From Flavobacterium sp. UBA6135 (lineage in GTDB: Bacteria; Bacteroidota; Bacteroidia; Flavobacteriales; Flavobacteriaceae), in NCBI RefSeq assembly GCF_002428305.1, contig NZ_DIVJ01000024.1, positions 1 to 35,205 of the forward strand: a stretch of 35,205 bases of DNA. The letters run 5' to 3'. How positions within the stretch are numbered: the stretch's first letter is position 1; every line of letters begins with the position of its first letter. Of the stretch, positions 1 through 7,857 are shown piece after piece. A program made the position numbers and the translations under genes. The notes under the pieces are model-generated. The model searched no databases. It was not told the DNA's origin and worked only from the letters and a program-made list of their open reading frames with translations.

Positions 1-1195
1 TCTCTTCTTCCAAATCTGTTCTTCTCACTAAATCTTCAACATTTTGTTTTAAAATGCTACGTGCGGTATCTAATCCAATTTTTGCAAATTCGTCAATTAC
101 CCATCCGTCGATTTCATCTGAGAATTCAGTTAATTCAACATCATCTTCTTCTGCAACACTTCCTTCGCGTATTACGTCCAATTCATAACCTGACAAAAGT
201 CCGGCTAGTTTGATATTGTGACCTCCTCTACCAATTGCTTTTGATACTTCTTCTAATTTAAGAAATACTTCTGCTCTTTTTTTCTCTTCATCAATTTTAA
301 TCGATGAAACTTTTGCAGGACTCAATGCTCTTGTAATAAACAACTGACTGTTCGTTGTAAAATTAATAACATCAATATTTTCATTTCCTAACTCACGAAC
401 AATGCCATGAATTCTGGATCCTTTCATTCCCACACATGCACCAACGGGATCAATTCTGTCATCATAAGAGTCTACAGCTACTTTCGCTTTTTCCCCAGGT
501 ATTCTAACCACTTTTCTAACAGTAATCAAACCATCAAAAATTTCAGGAATTTCTTGTTCAAATAATTTTTCTAAGAACTTTTCTGAAGTTCTTGACATAA
601 TGATTTGAGGCTTGTTCCCTTTTAATTCAACACCTTCAATGATTCCTTTTACATTATCTCCTTTTCTGAAAAAATCAGAAGGAATTTGTTTTTCTTTTGG
701 AAGCACAATCTCATTTCCGTCATCATCTACCAAAATTACAACTCTCGGACGAACATGGTGCACTTCTGCAGTATAAATTTCTCCTATTAAATCTTTAAAA
801 TGCTTGTATAGGTTCGTACTGTCGTGTTCGTGAATTTTAGAAATCAAATTTTGTCTAAGGGCTAAAATCGCTCTTCTTCCTAAATCGATTAATTTTACTT
901 CTTCAGAAACATCTTCTCCAACTTCAAAATCCGGCTCAATTTTTCTTGCTTCTGATAATGAAATTTCAGAGTTTTCGTCTTCAACTTCACCATCTGCAAC
1001 AACCACACGATTTCTCCAAATCTCCATATCTCCCTTATCAGGATTTATAATGATGTCGAAATTATCATCCGATCCATATTTCTTTTTTAAAGCGTTTCTG
1101 AAAACATCTTCTAAAATTGCCATTAAAGTTACACGATCAATTGATTTGTCGTCTTTAAACTCTGAAAATGATTCAATTAATGCTAAATTTTCCAT
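1..1195 (-). CDS. nusA: Transcription termination/antitermination factor NusA (3' end outside window)
   Basis: Leftward open frame from the ATG at 1195 to the window edge, about 398 codons. NusA binds RNA polymerase and nascent RNA and controls pausing, termination and antitermination. Visible parts: an N-terminal polymerase-binding domain starting MENLALIESFSEFKDDKSID; an S1-like segment (GEIYTAEVHHVRPRVVILVD); then KH-type RNA-binding segments, including DPVGACVGMKGSRIHGIVRE and a second one with AIGRGGHNIKLA. It follows rimP with an 18-base gap, the usual bacterial rimP-nusA order, so the two are surely cotranscribed. The C-terminus, and infB if present, lie outside the window. Identification is by recognisable family sequence and gene order. 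Confidence 0.96.
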   Translation of the reverse strand, partial: MENLALIESFSEFKDDKSIDRVTLMAILEDVFRNALKKKYGSDDNFDIIINPDKGDMEIWRNRVVVADGEVEDENSEISLSEARKIEPDFEVGEDVSEEVKLIDLGRRAILALRQNLISKIHEHDSTNLYKHFKDLIGEIYTAEVHHVRPRVVILVDDDGNEIVLPKEKQIPSDFFRKGDNVKGIIEGVELKGNKPQIIMSRTSEKFLEKLFEQEIPEIFDGLITVRKVVRIPGEKAKVAVDSYDDRIDPVGACVGMKGSRIHGIVRELGNENIDVINFTTNSQLFITRALSPAKVSSIKIDEEKKRAEVFLKLEEVSKAIGRGGHNIKLAGLLSGYELDVIREGSVAEEDDVELTEFSDEIDGWVIDEFAKIGLDTARSILKQNVEDLVRRTDLEEE

Positions 1196-1213
1196 GCTAA
1201 ATTGTAAAAATTT

Positions 1214-1678
1214 CTAAAATATTATTATAACTATTGCTTCTTTTATGTCACTTAAAGGAATTTCAATCTTTTTTTGTACGGTTTCTTTTCCTTTTCCAAC
1301 TTTTTTGGGCTCTCTTGCTGTCCAAGTAAGTGTAATGGCTTCTTCTGAAACTGATTCTAATGTGGCTTCAAATTGTTCAGAATTGGTTTTTACTTTTAAA
1401 ACCCTTCCAATATTTTTTTTATACTGTCTGATGGATTTTAATGGGGTTGAAACTCCGGCAGAGGCCACTTCTAAAGAAAAATCAACCTCTTCTCTATCCA
1501 GATTGTGCTCAATCGCTCTACTGATATCAATACAATCCTGAAGCGTAACACCATGATCTCCATCAAGGGTAACCATTATTTTATTCGCATCAGAAATAGA
1601 AAAATCAATCAAAAACAATTCTGGTTTCTCTTCTAATCCTTGTTGCAACAACTCGAAAACTTGATCTTTAAAAGCCAT
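1214..1678 (-). CDS. rimP: Ribosome maturation factor RimP
   Basis: Encodes 154 residues when started at the ATG at 1678 (MAFKDQVFELL). RimP assists maturation of the 30S ribosomal subunit. The family signature is seen in the N-terminal half: FLIDFSISDANKIMVTLDGD, then CIDISRAIEHNLDREEVDFSLEVASAGVSTPL, matching the conserved 'leV(S)SPGl..PL' region. An upstream in-frame ATG at 1714 would force the perfect hairpin at 1692-1712 into the coding sequence, giving MRHAKRASFYKN, which is not RimP-like; I reject that start. Directly upstream of nusA and cotranscribed with it. The -7 promoter box at 1741-1748 fits the chosen start. Confidence 0.95.
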   Translation of the reverse strand: MAFKDQVFELLQQGLEEKPELFLIDFSISDANKIMVTLDGDHGVTLQDCIDISRAIEHNLDREEVDFSLEVASAGVSTPLKSIRQYKKNIGRVLKVKTNSEQFEATLESVSEEAITLTWTAREPKKVGKGKETVQKKIEIPLSDIKEAIVIIIF

Positions 1679-1691
1679 ATTTTTATAAAAA

Positions 1692-1712
1692 GAGGCACGC
1701 TTTGCGTGCCTC
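1692..1712 (-). promoter_or_regulatory. Terminator-like hairpin in the rimP-nusA leader (possible attenuator)
   Basis: A perfect inverted repeat, GAGGCACGC-AAA-GCGTGCCTC on the minus strand (9-bp stem, 3-base loop), is followed directly by TTTTT in the direction of rimP and ends 13 bases before the rimP ATG. It lies downstream of the predicted rimP promoter, so it is transcribed as part of the leader. No gene reads leftward into it from upstream, since the neighbour uspA is divergent. It is therefore not an ordinary gene-end terminator. Attenuation or feedback by a product of this operon (NusA acts on hairpins) is my inference. Confidence 0.6.
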
Positions 1713-1740
1713 ATTATTCAGTATCAAACAAATAATGGTG

Positions 1741-1748
1741 CAAATATA
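1741..1748 (-). promoter_or_regulatory. Predicted -7 promoter element for rimP-nusA
   Basis: TATATTTG on the minus strand matches the Bacteroidota -7 consensus TAnnTTTG exactly and is followed by C. It lies 63 bases before the rimP ATG. No clear TTG was found at the -33 distance, only T-rich sequence. The transcript would start near 1733 and include the leader hairpin. Confidence 0.6.
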
Positions 1749-1774
1749 GTGATTTTTTTATAAAATAAAAATCA

Positions 1775-1806
1775 TTGTATTTTGTTTAAAAATATTTGTA
1801 CCTTTA
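1775..1806 (+). promoter_or_regulatory. Possible promoter for the universal stress protein gene
   Basis: TTG at 1775-1777, a 21-base spacer, and TACCTTTA at 1799-1806, one base off the TAnnTTTG consensus. It lies 41 bases before the ATG at 1847. Weak match; proposed mainly from position. Confidence 0.35.
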
Positions 1807-1846
1807 TGATATGAATTAACAAACTACAAAAACGAATAGCACACTT

Positions 1847-2671
1847 ATGAAAAAAATTTTAATCCCCACGGACTTTTCAAAAAATGCCGAATATGCTCTT
1901 AAAGTTGCCGCACAAATTGCAAGAAAAAATGACGGCGAAATCATCTTACTTCATATTTTAGAACTTCCTCACCAAGCAGGAGACGCCCTCTCCAGCGGAC
2001 ATGAAATTCCTGAGATTATGTTCTTCAAAAGAGCCGCCATGCAAAAATTAGAAGATTTAATGGACTCAGAGATTTTTGAAGGCTTAAACGTTTCAGAAAT
2101 TGTACAATTTGATTTGGCTTTTGATGGCATTATGGACATTAGTAAAAAAAATAATGTTGATTTAATTGTTATGGGATCACACGGAGCAAGTGGTTTTAAA
2201 GAAATGTTTATTGGTTCTAACGCAGAAAAAGTGGTTCGCTCTTCTGAAGTACCTGTGTTGATCATCAAAAATGAGATTGAAAACTTTAAAATCAATAAAT
2301 TTGTTTTCGCCTCAGATTTCTCAGATGAGATAAAAGCTCCTTTTGAAAAAGTAGTAGCTTTTGCAAATGCATTTGATGCTGAATTAAACTTGGTTATGAT
2401 TAACACCCCTAACAGTTTTAAATCTACCTTGGTTTCTCAAGACATTATGAATAAATTCCTTGCCGGATTTTCAATAAAAAAACATGTCACACATATTTTT
2501 AACGATGCTAATGTTGAGAAAGGAATTTTAAATTTTGCTAAAAGTATTGACGCCGATTTAATTGGAATGTGCACACACGGTAGAAAAGGGTTATCTCACT
2601 TCTTTAACGGAAGTATTAGTGAAGATTTGGTAAACCACGCTCTAAAACCGGTTGTGACTTTTAAAATATAA
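1847..2671 (+). CDS. Tandem-domain universal stress protein (UspA family)
   Basis: Encodes 274 residues with two Usp domains in tandem, cytoplasmic, no signal peptide. Domain 1 (about 1-143) begins MKKILIPTDFS and contains the nucleotide-binding signature GSHGASGFKEMFIGSNAEKV, which fits G-x2-G-x9-G-S. Domain 2 (about 150-274) starts FVFASDFSDE and has CTHGRKGLSHFFNGS. Here the first glycine of the motif is Cys while the rest is kept, so ATP binding by domain 2 may be weakened. Usp proteins of this type modulate survival under growth arrest and stress, and the exact role varies. Single gene, divergent from rimP and ended by a strong hairpin shared with odhB. The family is certain, the specific role is not. 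Confidence 0.93.
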   Translation: MKKILIPTDFSKNAEYALKVAAQIARKNDGEIILLHILELPHQAGDALSSGHEIPEIMFFKRAAMQKLEDLMDSEIFEGLNVSEIVQFDLAFDGIMDISKKNNVDLIVMGSHGASGFKEMFIGSNAEKVVRSSEVPVLIIKNEIENFKINKFVFASDFSDEIKAPFEKVVAFANAFDAELNLVMINTPNSFKSTLVSQDIMNKFLAGFSIKKHVTHIFNDANVEKGILNFAKSIDADLIGMCTHGRKGLSHFFNGSISEDLVNHALKPVVTFKI

Positions 2672-2683
2672 TTATACTTCACA

Positions 2684-2727
2684 AAAACAAAAATCCCGTT
2701 TAGGTTTCTAAACGGGATTTTTGTTTT
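2684..2727. terminator. Bidirectional intrinsic terminator between usp and odhB
   Basis: Long inverted repeat: left arm 2684-2703 and right arm 2708-2727 with a 4-base loop (GTTT). The GC core is ATCCCGTTTAG/CTAAACGGGAT and both outer ends are A- or T-rich. It sits between the two convergent stop codons and can serve both strands. Confidence 0.9.
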
Positions 2728-2744
2728 ATATAGAATTTAGAAAA

Positions 2745-3968
2745 CTATAGTTCCAGTGCTTTTTTAGGATTGTTATCCATCAACAACTCTATTGGGTTTT
2801 CTAAACCTTCTTTCACAGCAACTAAAAATCCAACTGATTCTCTACCATCGATGATTCGGTGATCATATGACAACGCCACATACATCATTGGAGCAATAAC
2901 CACTTGACCATTTACAGCAATTGGACGCTCAATAATATTGTGCATTCCTAAAATTCCTGATTGTGGTGGGTTGATGATTGGTGTTGAAAGCATACTTCCA
3001 AAAACACCACCGTTTGAAATGGTAAATGTACCTCCTGTCATATCGTCAACTGTGATTTGTCCATCACGAGCACGAATGGCTAAACGCTTAATTTCTGATT
3101 CAATACCGCGGAAAGATAATGTTTCTGCATTTCTAACTACAGGAACCATTAAACCTTTTGGTCCGGAAACAGCTACTGAAATATCACAGAAATCATAAGC
3201 AATTTTGTGTTCACCATCAATCATAGAATTTACATCCGGATAAAGTTGTAAAGCTCTGGTTACGGCTTTGGTAAAGAAAGACATAAAGCCTAATCCTAAT
3301 CCGTGTTTGTCTTTGAAAGCGTCTTTAAATTCGGTTCTTAATTTATTTACGTTGGTTAAATTAACTTCATTAAATGTAGTTAACATTGCCGTTTCGTTTT
3401 TAGCAGAAACTAATCTTTCGGCTACTTTACGACGAAGCATTGATAATTTGGTACGTTCTGAACCACGACTTCCACCAGTTGGTGTTCCCATAGATGGTGT
3501 AGCATTTACTGCATCGTCTTTAGTGATTCTTCCACCTTTTCCAGTTCCTACGATATCTGAAGGTTGGATATTTTTTTCGTCTAAAATTTTACGAGCTGCC
3601 GGTGAAGGTGCTTGTGTTGCATAAGTATTTTCAGCAACTGGAGCTGCTTTTGGTGCCTCTGTTTTCTTCTCCTCTGCTTTTGGTGCTTCTACTTTTGCCT
3701 CCGTTTTTGGAGCATCTCCACTTGGTTTTGCAGCTGAAGTATCGATTAAACAAACGACTGCTCCAACAGCTACAGCATCACCTTCTTCTGCTTTTAGGGT
3801 GATGATTCCGCTGGCTTCTGCAGGTAATTCTAAAGTGGCTTTGTCTGAATCAACCTCAGCAATAGCTTGGTCTTTTTCCACATAATCCCCATCTTTTACT
3901 AACCAAGTTGCTATTTCAACTTCTTTTATTGATTCTCCCGGAGAGGGAACTTTCATTTCTAAAATCAT
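2745..3968 (-). CDS. odhB: Dihydrolipoyllysine-residue succinyltransferase, E2 of 2-oxoglutarate dehydrogenase
   Basis: Encodes 407 residues. E2 transfers the succinyl group from lipoamide to CoA in the TCA cycle. Domains in order: a lipoyl domain (1-76) with the lipoylated lysine at K43 in EVDSDKATLELPA; an Ala/Pro/Lys/Glu-rich linker (about 80-112); a peripheral subunit-binding domain (about 115-155, PSPAARKILDEKNI); and the acyltransferase domain to the C-terminus with the active site DHRIIDG (H370, D374). The start MILEMKVPSPGES is typical of this E2. It is read after sucA (E1) with 79 bases between, so the two form an operon. The E3 subunit is not in the window. The alternative, an E2 of another 2-oxoacid complex, is unlikely given sucA. 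Confidence 0.95.
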   Translation of the reverse strand: MILEMKVPSPGESIKEVEIATWLVKDGDYVEKDQAIAEVDSDKATLELPAEASGIITLKAEEGDAVAVGAVVCLIDTSAAKPSGDAPKTEAKVEAPKAEEKKTEAPKAAPVAENTYATQAPSPAARKILDEKNIQPSDIVGTGKGGRITKDDAVNATPSMGTPTGGSRGSERTKLSMLRRKVAERLVSAKNETAMLTTFNEVNLTNVNKLRTEFKDAFKDKHGLGLGFMSFFTKAVTRALQLYPDVNSMIDGEHKIAYDFCDISVAVSGPKGLMVPVVRNAETLSFRGIESEIKRLAIRARDGQITVDDMTGGTFTISNGGVFGSMLSTPIINPPQSGILGMHNIIERPIAVNGQVVIAPMMYVALSYDHRIIDGRESVGFLVAVKEGLENPIELLMDNNPKKALEL

Positions 3969-3995
3969 ATCTATTTTTAGTTTAAAGTTTAAATG

Positions 3996-4043
3996 GTTTC
4001 AAGTTTCAGGTTGCAGTAACTTGAAACACGAAACACGAAACAA
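3996..4043. repeat. GAAAC-rich hairpin and heptamer repeat between sucA and odhB
   Basis: Inverted repeat GTTTCAAGTT (3996-4005) and AACTTGAAAC (4018-4027) with a 12-base loop. It overlaps a short tandem of the heptamer GAAACAC (4023-4043, about three copies, the last imperfect). It fills most of the 79-base gap between sucA and odhB and so is present in the operon mRNA. GAAAC-type intergenic repeats occur elsewhere in Flavobacterium as far as I recall; I see only this one clear case here. Confidence 0.55.
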
Positions 4044-4047
4044 ATTT

Positions 4048-6816
4048 TTATCTAAACAAATTTTTGTCAAATACCATTCTGATTGCATCGGCGTGGCGTC
4101 TTCTGTCTCTGGTATGACTTCCAGCGGCCGGTGCTGCATAAGCTTTTAATGAGGCTAATCGCCATTTTACCAACTCAAAATTCATTAACATGAAACTGTA
4201 TGCCCCCATGTTTTTAGGCTCTTCTTGTGCCCAAACATAATCGTCTGCGTTAGGATATTTGGCTATTATTTCTTTTAATTGCTCGATTGGTAAAGGAAAC
4301 AATTGCTCGATTCGTACCAAAGCTACGTCATTTCTGCCTAAGTTTTCTCTTTCGGCTAAGATGTCATAGTAGAATTTTCCAGTGCAAAATACGAGTGTTT
4401 TTACTTTCTTTTTATCAACTGAATTGTCGTCGATGGTTTCTTGAAAACTTCCGTTGTACAGTTCTTCTTTAGTTGAAACACACAATGGGTGACGTAGTAA
4501 ACTTTTTGGTGAAAACACAACTAACGGCTTGCGGAACTTGGTTTTCATTTGTCTTCTCAACAAGTGGAAAAAGTTCGCAGGCGTTGTACAATCGGCTACA
4601 TACATATTGTGACGGGCACAAAGTTGCAAATAACGCTCCATTCTGGCAGAAGAGTGCTCGGCACCTTGACCTTCGTAACCGTGCGGTAATAATAGCACAA
4701 TTCCGTTTTGGTTGTTCCATTTGTCTTCGCCACACGAAATGTATTGGTCAATCATAATCTGGGCACCGTTTGAGAAATCGCCAAATTGGGCTTCCCAAAT
4801 GGTTAATGCGTTTGGATTGGCTAAGGCATAACCGTAGTCGAAACCTAACACGCCATATTCAGAAAGGAACGAGTTGAACACGTTGAACTTTCCTTTTTTA
4901 TCTTTTAATCCGTTTAATAAAATTACTTCTTCTTCGCTGTCTTCTACTTTTACAACGGCGTGACGGTGCGAGAAAGTTCCTCTTTCGACATCTTGACCGG
5001 AAATTCGAACATCGTAACCTTCTGTTAATAATGTTCCGTAGGCCAATGTTTCTGCAGTTCCCCAATCGATGGTATCGTTATCGTACATTGTTTTTCTGTC
5101 GGTAACAATTTTGCTGATTTTATTGATGAACTTTTTATCAGATGGTAAAGTTGAAATGGATTCAGCAATCACATCTAATTTCTTTTTGTCGAAGGTAGTT
5201 TTCACTTTTTTCAACATTTCATCGTCTGAAACTTGCTCAAATCCCTCCCATTCATTTTGCATAAATGGTGTAATGATGGTCAATTCTTTTTTGCGTGAAG
5301 CTTCTAAATTTTGATCTAACTGAGCTTTATAATCACTTTCGATTTTGTTAATATATGCCTGGTCAACAATGCCATCAACAATCAACTTTTCAGCATAAAT
5401 ATCTTTTGGATTTCTATGTTTTGCGATGATTTTGTATAAAACCGGTTGCGTAAAACGAGGCTCATCACCTTCATTATGACCATATTTTCTATAACCTAAT
5501 AAATCGATGAATACATCACGACCAAAGGTCATTCTGAAATCTAAGGCAAAAAGCATTGCGTGAACAACTGCTTCGGTATCATCTGCATTCACATGCAAAA
5601 CAGGTGAAAGCGTTACTTTCGCTACATCAGTACAATAAATTGACGAACGAGCATCAAGATAATTAGTTGTAAATCCGACTTGGTTGTTAATCACCAAATG
5701 GATAGTTCCCCCTGTTTTGTAACCGTCTAATTGCGACATTTGAACAATTTCATACACGATTCCTTGTCCGGCTACTGCCGCATCTCCGTGAACGGCGATT
5801 GGCAATACTTTTGAGAAATCGTTCGGGAAATACTTGTCTTGTTTTGCTCTTGTAATTCCTTCAATCACAGCACCAACCGTTTCTAAATGCGAAGGGTTTG
5901 GAGCTAAATTGATGTTGATATTTTTACCTGATTTTGTTTTTCTGTCGGCAGTTAAACCTAAATGGTATTTTACGTCGCCGTCAAAATATTCTTTATCGTA
6001 ATCTTTTCCGTCAAATTCGGAGAAAATGTCTTGGGTTGGTTTGCCAAAAATGTTGGCTAATATGTTCAAACGACCACGGTGAGCCATTCCCATCACAAAT
6101 TGCTCAACGCCTTTTTCGGCTGCAGATTCAATTAATGCGTCTAAAGCAGGGATGATACTTTCACCACCTTCTAATGAAAAACGTTTTTGACCTACATATT
6201 TTGTATGTAAAAAGTTTTCGAAAGAAACGGCTTCGTTCAATTTATTAAGAATGTGTTTTTTCTGATCTCCTGAGAAATTTGGTAAATTATCATTGATATT
6301 TAATCTGTTTTGAATCCACTCGATAACTTCAGGTTTACGGATATACATGTATTCAACACCGATAGATTGGCAATAAACATTATCTAAATGTTTAACAATT
6401 TCACGCAATGTTTTAGGCTCATGTCCTAAAACTTTGGCCGCATCAAAAACAGTTTCTAAATCAGATGTAGAAAGGCCAAAATTTTCTAAAGCCAAAGTTG
6501 GAGCATAAGTTCTTCTGTCTCTAACCGGATTGGTTTTGGTAAACAAATGTCCTCGGGTTCTGTATCCGTCAATCAACTTAAGAACATTAAATTCTTTCTG
6601 TAATTTGTCAGAAACCAAGCTACAATCTTGATTAGCTGCAGAAAAATCTGCCAGTTGAAATACTTGCTCTTCGCTAGAAACTTCCATTCCAAAGTCGAAA
6701 CCTTGAAAAAAGGCTCTCCAACTAGGTTCAACAGCATCCGGATTCACGGTATACTGTTCGTATAAATCGGCAAAAAACTGAGTGTGAGCTGCGTTTAAAA
6801 AGGAAAACCTATCCAT
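4048..6816 (-). CDS. sucA: 2-oxoglutarate dehydrogenase E1 component
   Basis: Encodes 922 residues from the ATG at 6816 (MDRFSFLNAAHTQFFADLYE). The thiamine-diphosphate enzyme decarboxylates 2-oxoglutarate and succinylates E2 lipoamide in the TCA cycle. Family sequence is clear throughout: an N-terminal E1 segment (DLYEQYTVNPDAVEPSWRAFF), the thiamine-binding region HGDAAVAGQGIVYE, and the transketolase-like segment GQDVERGTFSHRHAV. The frame is open up to an ATG at 6867. That start would lie upstream of the -7 promoter box at 6857-6864 and adds an unrelated peptide, so 6816 is chosen. First gene of the operon with odhB. Confidence 0.96.
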   Translation of the reverse strand: MDRFSFLNAAHTQFFADLYEQYTVNPDAVEPSWRAFFQGFDFGMEVSSEEQVFQLADFSAANQDCSLVSDKLQKEFNVLKLIDGYRTRGHLFTKTNPVRDRRTYAPTLALENFGLSTSDLETVFDAAKVLGHEPKTLREIVKHLDNVYCQSIGVEYMYIRKPEVIEWIQNRLNINDNLPNFSGDQKKHILNKLNEAVSFENFLHTKYVGQKRFSLEGGESIIPALDALIESAAEKGVEQFVMGMAHRGRLNILANIFGKPTQDIFSEFDGKDYDKEYFDGDVKYHLGLTADRKTKSGKNININLAPNPSHLETVGAVIEGITRAKQDKYFPNDFSKVLPIAVHGDAAVAGQGIVYEIVQMSQLDGYKTGGTIHLVINNQVGFTTNYLDARSSIYCTDVAKVTLSPVLHVNADDTEAVVHAMLFALDFRMTFGRDVFIDLLGYRKYGHNEGDEPRFTQPVLYKIIAKHRNPKDIYAEKLIVDGIVDQAYINKIESDYKAQLDQNLEASRKKELTIITPFMQNEWEGFEQVSDDEMLKKVKTTFDKKKLDVIAESISTLPSDKKFINKISKIVTDRKTMYDNDTIDWGTAETLAYGTLLTEGYDVRISGQDVERGTFSHRHAVVKVEDSEEEVILLNGLKDKKGKFNVFNSFLSEYGVLGFDYGYALANPNALTIWEAQFGDFSNGAQIMIDQYISCGEDKWNNQNGIVLLLPHGYEGQGAEHSSARMERYLQLCARHNMYVADCTTPANFFHLLRRQMKTKFRKPLVVFSPKSLLRHPLCVSTKEELYNGSFQETIDDNSVDKKKVKTLVFCTGKFYYDILAERENLGRNDVALVRIEQLFPLPIEQLKEIIAKYPNADDYVWAQEEPKNMGAYSFMLMNFELVKWRLASLKAYAAPAAGSHTRDRRRHADAIRMVFDKNLFR

Positions 6817-6856
6817 ATTTAGTAGTAATAAACCTTGTGTGTTAAAAATAGTTTTG

Positions 6857-6864
6857 CAAAAGTA
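6857..6864 (-). promoter_or_regulatory. Predicted -7 promoter element for sucA-odhB
   Basis: TACTTTTG on the minus strand fits TAnnTTTG exactly and is followed by C. It ends 41 bases before the sucA ATG at 6816. No clear TTG was found at -33. It decides the sucA start, because the upstream ATG at 6867 would not be transcribed. Confidence 0.55.
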
Positions 6865-6934
6865 CAATATTTGATATAATCTTTTATTTATTTTTACATA
6901 CTTTTATGTTATAAATTGCTAAAAAGATATAGCC

Positions 6935-7468
6935 ATGAAAAAACTGAATTGTATGAAAAAATGGACAGCCTTACTTCTTCTCTTTTTTGGAATGACCTCC
7001 GTTTTTTCTCAAAAACAACCTGTTCCTAAAAATCCGTTTTGGTCTAAAGTTAGATTTGGTGGAGGTTTAGGTCTGAGTTTTGGAAACAACTATACTGATA
7101 TTATGATAGCTCCAGGAGCAGTTTATGAGTTCAATCAATACATTAGTTTAGGTTTTGGACTTCAAGGGAGTTACGTAAAGCAGAAAAACTTTTTTGAATC
7201 CTATATTTACGGTGCCAGCATGATTGTTTTAGGACATCCGATTCCTGAAATTCAATTATCTGCTGAATTAGAACAACTCCGGGTGAATACTTCTTATGAA
7301 GATAATTTAGGATCTTTTAAAGATAATTTTTGGAATACGGGATTATTCTTAGGAGCTGGTTATCGTACCAATAATGTCACCGTTGGGTTGCGGTATAATG
7401 TGCTGCACAACAACAACAGAAATGTGTATTCTGAAGCTTGGATGCCGTTTGTTAGAGTTTATTTCTAA
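6935..7468 (+). CDS. Small predicted outer-membrane beta-barrel protein
   Basis: Encodes 177 residues. A signal peptide ends around FGMTSVFSQ (about residue 26). The mature part has alternating aromatic/glycine strand patterns (VRFGGGLGLSFGNN, ISLGFGLQGSYV, TGLFLGAGYRTNNVTVGLRY) and ends in Phe (MPFVRVYF), a usual C-terminal signal of outer-membrane barrels. Eight or so strands seem possible at this length. A second in-frame ATG at residue 7 (MKKWTALLLL) is an equally good start. It is divergent from sucA and overlaps the next gene tail-to-tail by 17 bases. I recall homologs sometimes carrying an '2-oxoglutarate decarboxylase' label, but nothing here supports an enzyme. Confidence 0.75.
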   Translation: MKKLNCMKKWTALLLLFFGMTSVFSQKQPVPKNPFWSKVRFGGGLGLSFGNNYTDIMIAPGAVYEFNQYISLGFGLQGSYVKQKNFFESYIYGASMIVLGHPIPEIQLSAELEQLRVNTSYEDNLGSFKDNFWNTGLFLGAGYRTNNVTVGLRYNVLHNNNRNVYSEAWMPFVRVYF

Positions 7469-7802
7469 ACCAAACTTTCTGCCATTCTCTTTTTAATATT
7501 AAAAATGCTACATCACCTGCTAGTTCAGAAATGTCATCCCCATTGAGTTTTTTGACTTCTTCTTCAGAAACATCAATAATGTAAAGCAAATTCAAATATT
7601 CGGCAAATTTGTATTGAATGAGTCGATACACTTTTTCGTGCAATTGAATTTTCAACTCATTTGGCGAAGTGCTTAACGGAAAATCAACCGGTTCGTTGGC
7701 AAAATTGAAGTCTTTATTGAGCTGTTCAATCAATTTAAGATATAAATTTTCTTTCTCTGCTTCAGACAAAAGATGATCGGTTGATGTTGGGATGGGATAC
7801 AT
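7452..7802 (-). CDS. Conserved small protein of unknown function
   Basis: Encodes 116 residues, no signal peptide or membrane segment, rich in Glu/Leu/Lys and probably mostly helical (LLSEAEKENLYLKLIEQLNK, EKVYRLIQYKFAEYLNLLY). I do not recognise a named domain. It lies 55 bases downstream of the polyprenyl synthase gene on the same strand, so it may be cotranscribed. Its 3' end overlaps the convergent barrel gene by 17 bases. Coding is supported by length, codon use like its neighbours and a sensible protein composition. Confidence 0.7.
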   Translation of the reverse strand: MYPIPTSTDHLLSEAEKENLYLKLIEQLNKDFNFANEPVDFPLSTSPNELKIQLHEKVYRLIQYKFAEYLNLLYIIDVSEEEVKKLNGDDISELAGDVAFLILKREWQKVWFRNKL

Positions 7803-7857
7803 TTAGATTATTTGTTAATTATAGCTATTTCTTCCTATTACCTTTTCCCATTACCTT

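Noticed and set aside
1245..1541. 98-residue open frame on the plus strand opposite rimP
   Set aside because: It is antisense to a clear RimP gene, has no family likeness and starts within the 3' end of that gene.
3268..3802. Open frames opposite odhB, including a Leu-rich 66-residue one
   Set aside because: They mirror the Ala/Pro/Lys-rich linker of E2; composition is an artefact of the opposite strand.
4023..4043. Short tandem heptamers as a CRISPR-like repeat
   Set aside because: Unit of 7 bases without spacers and no cas genes nearby.
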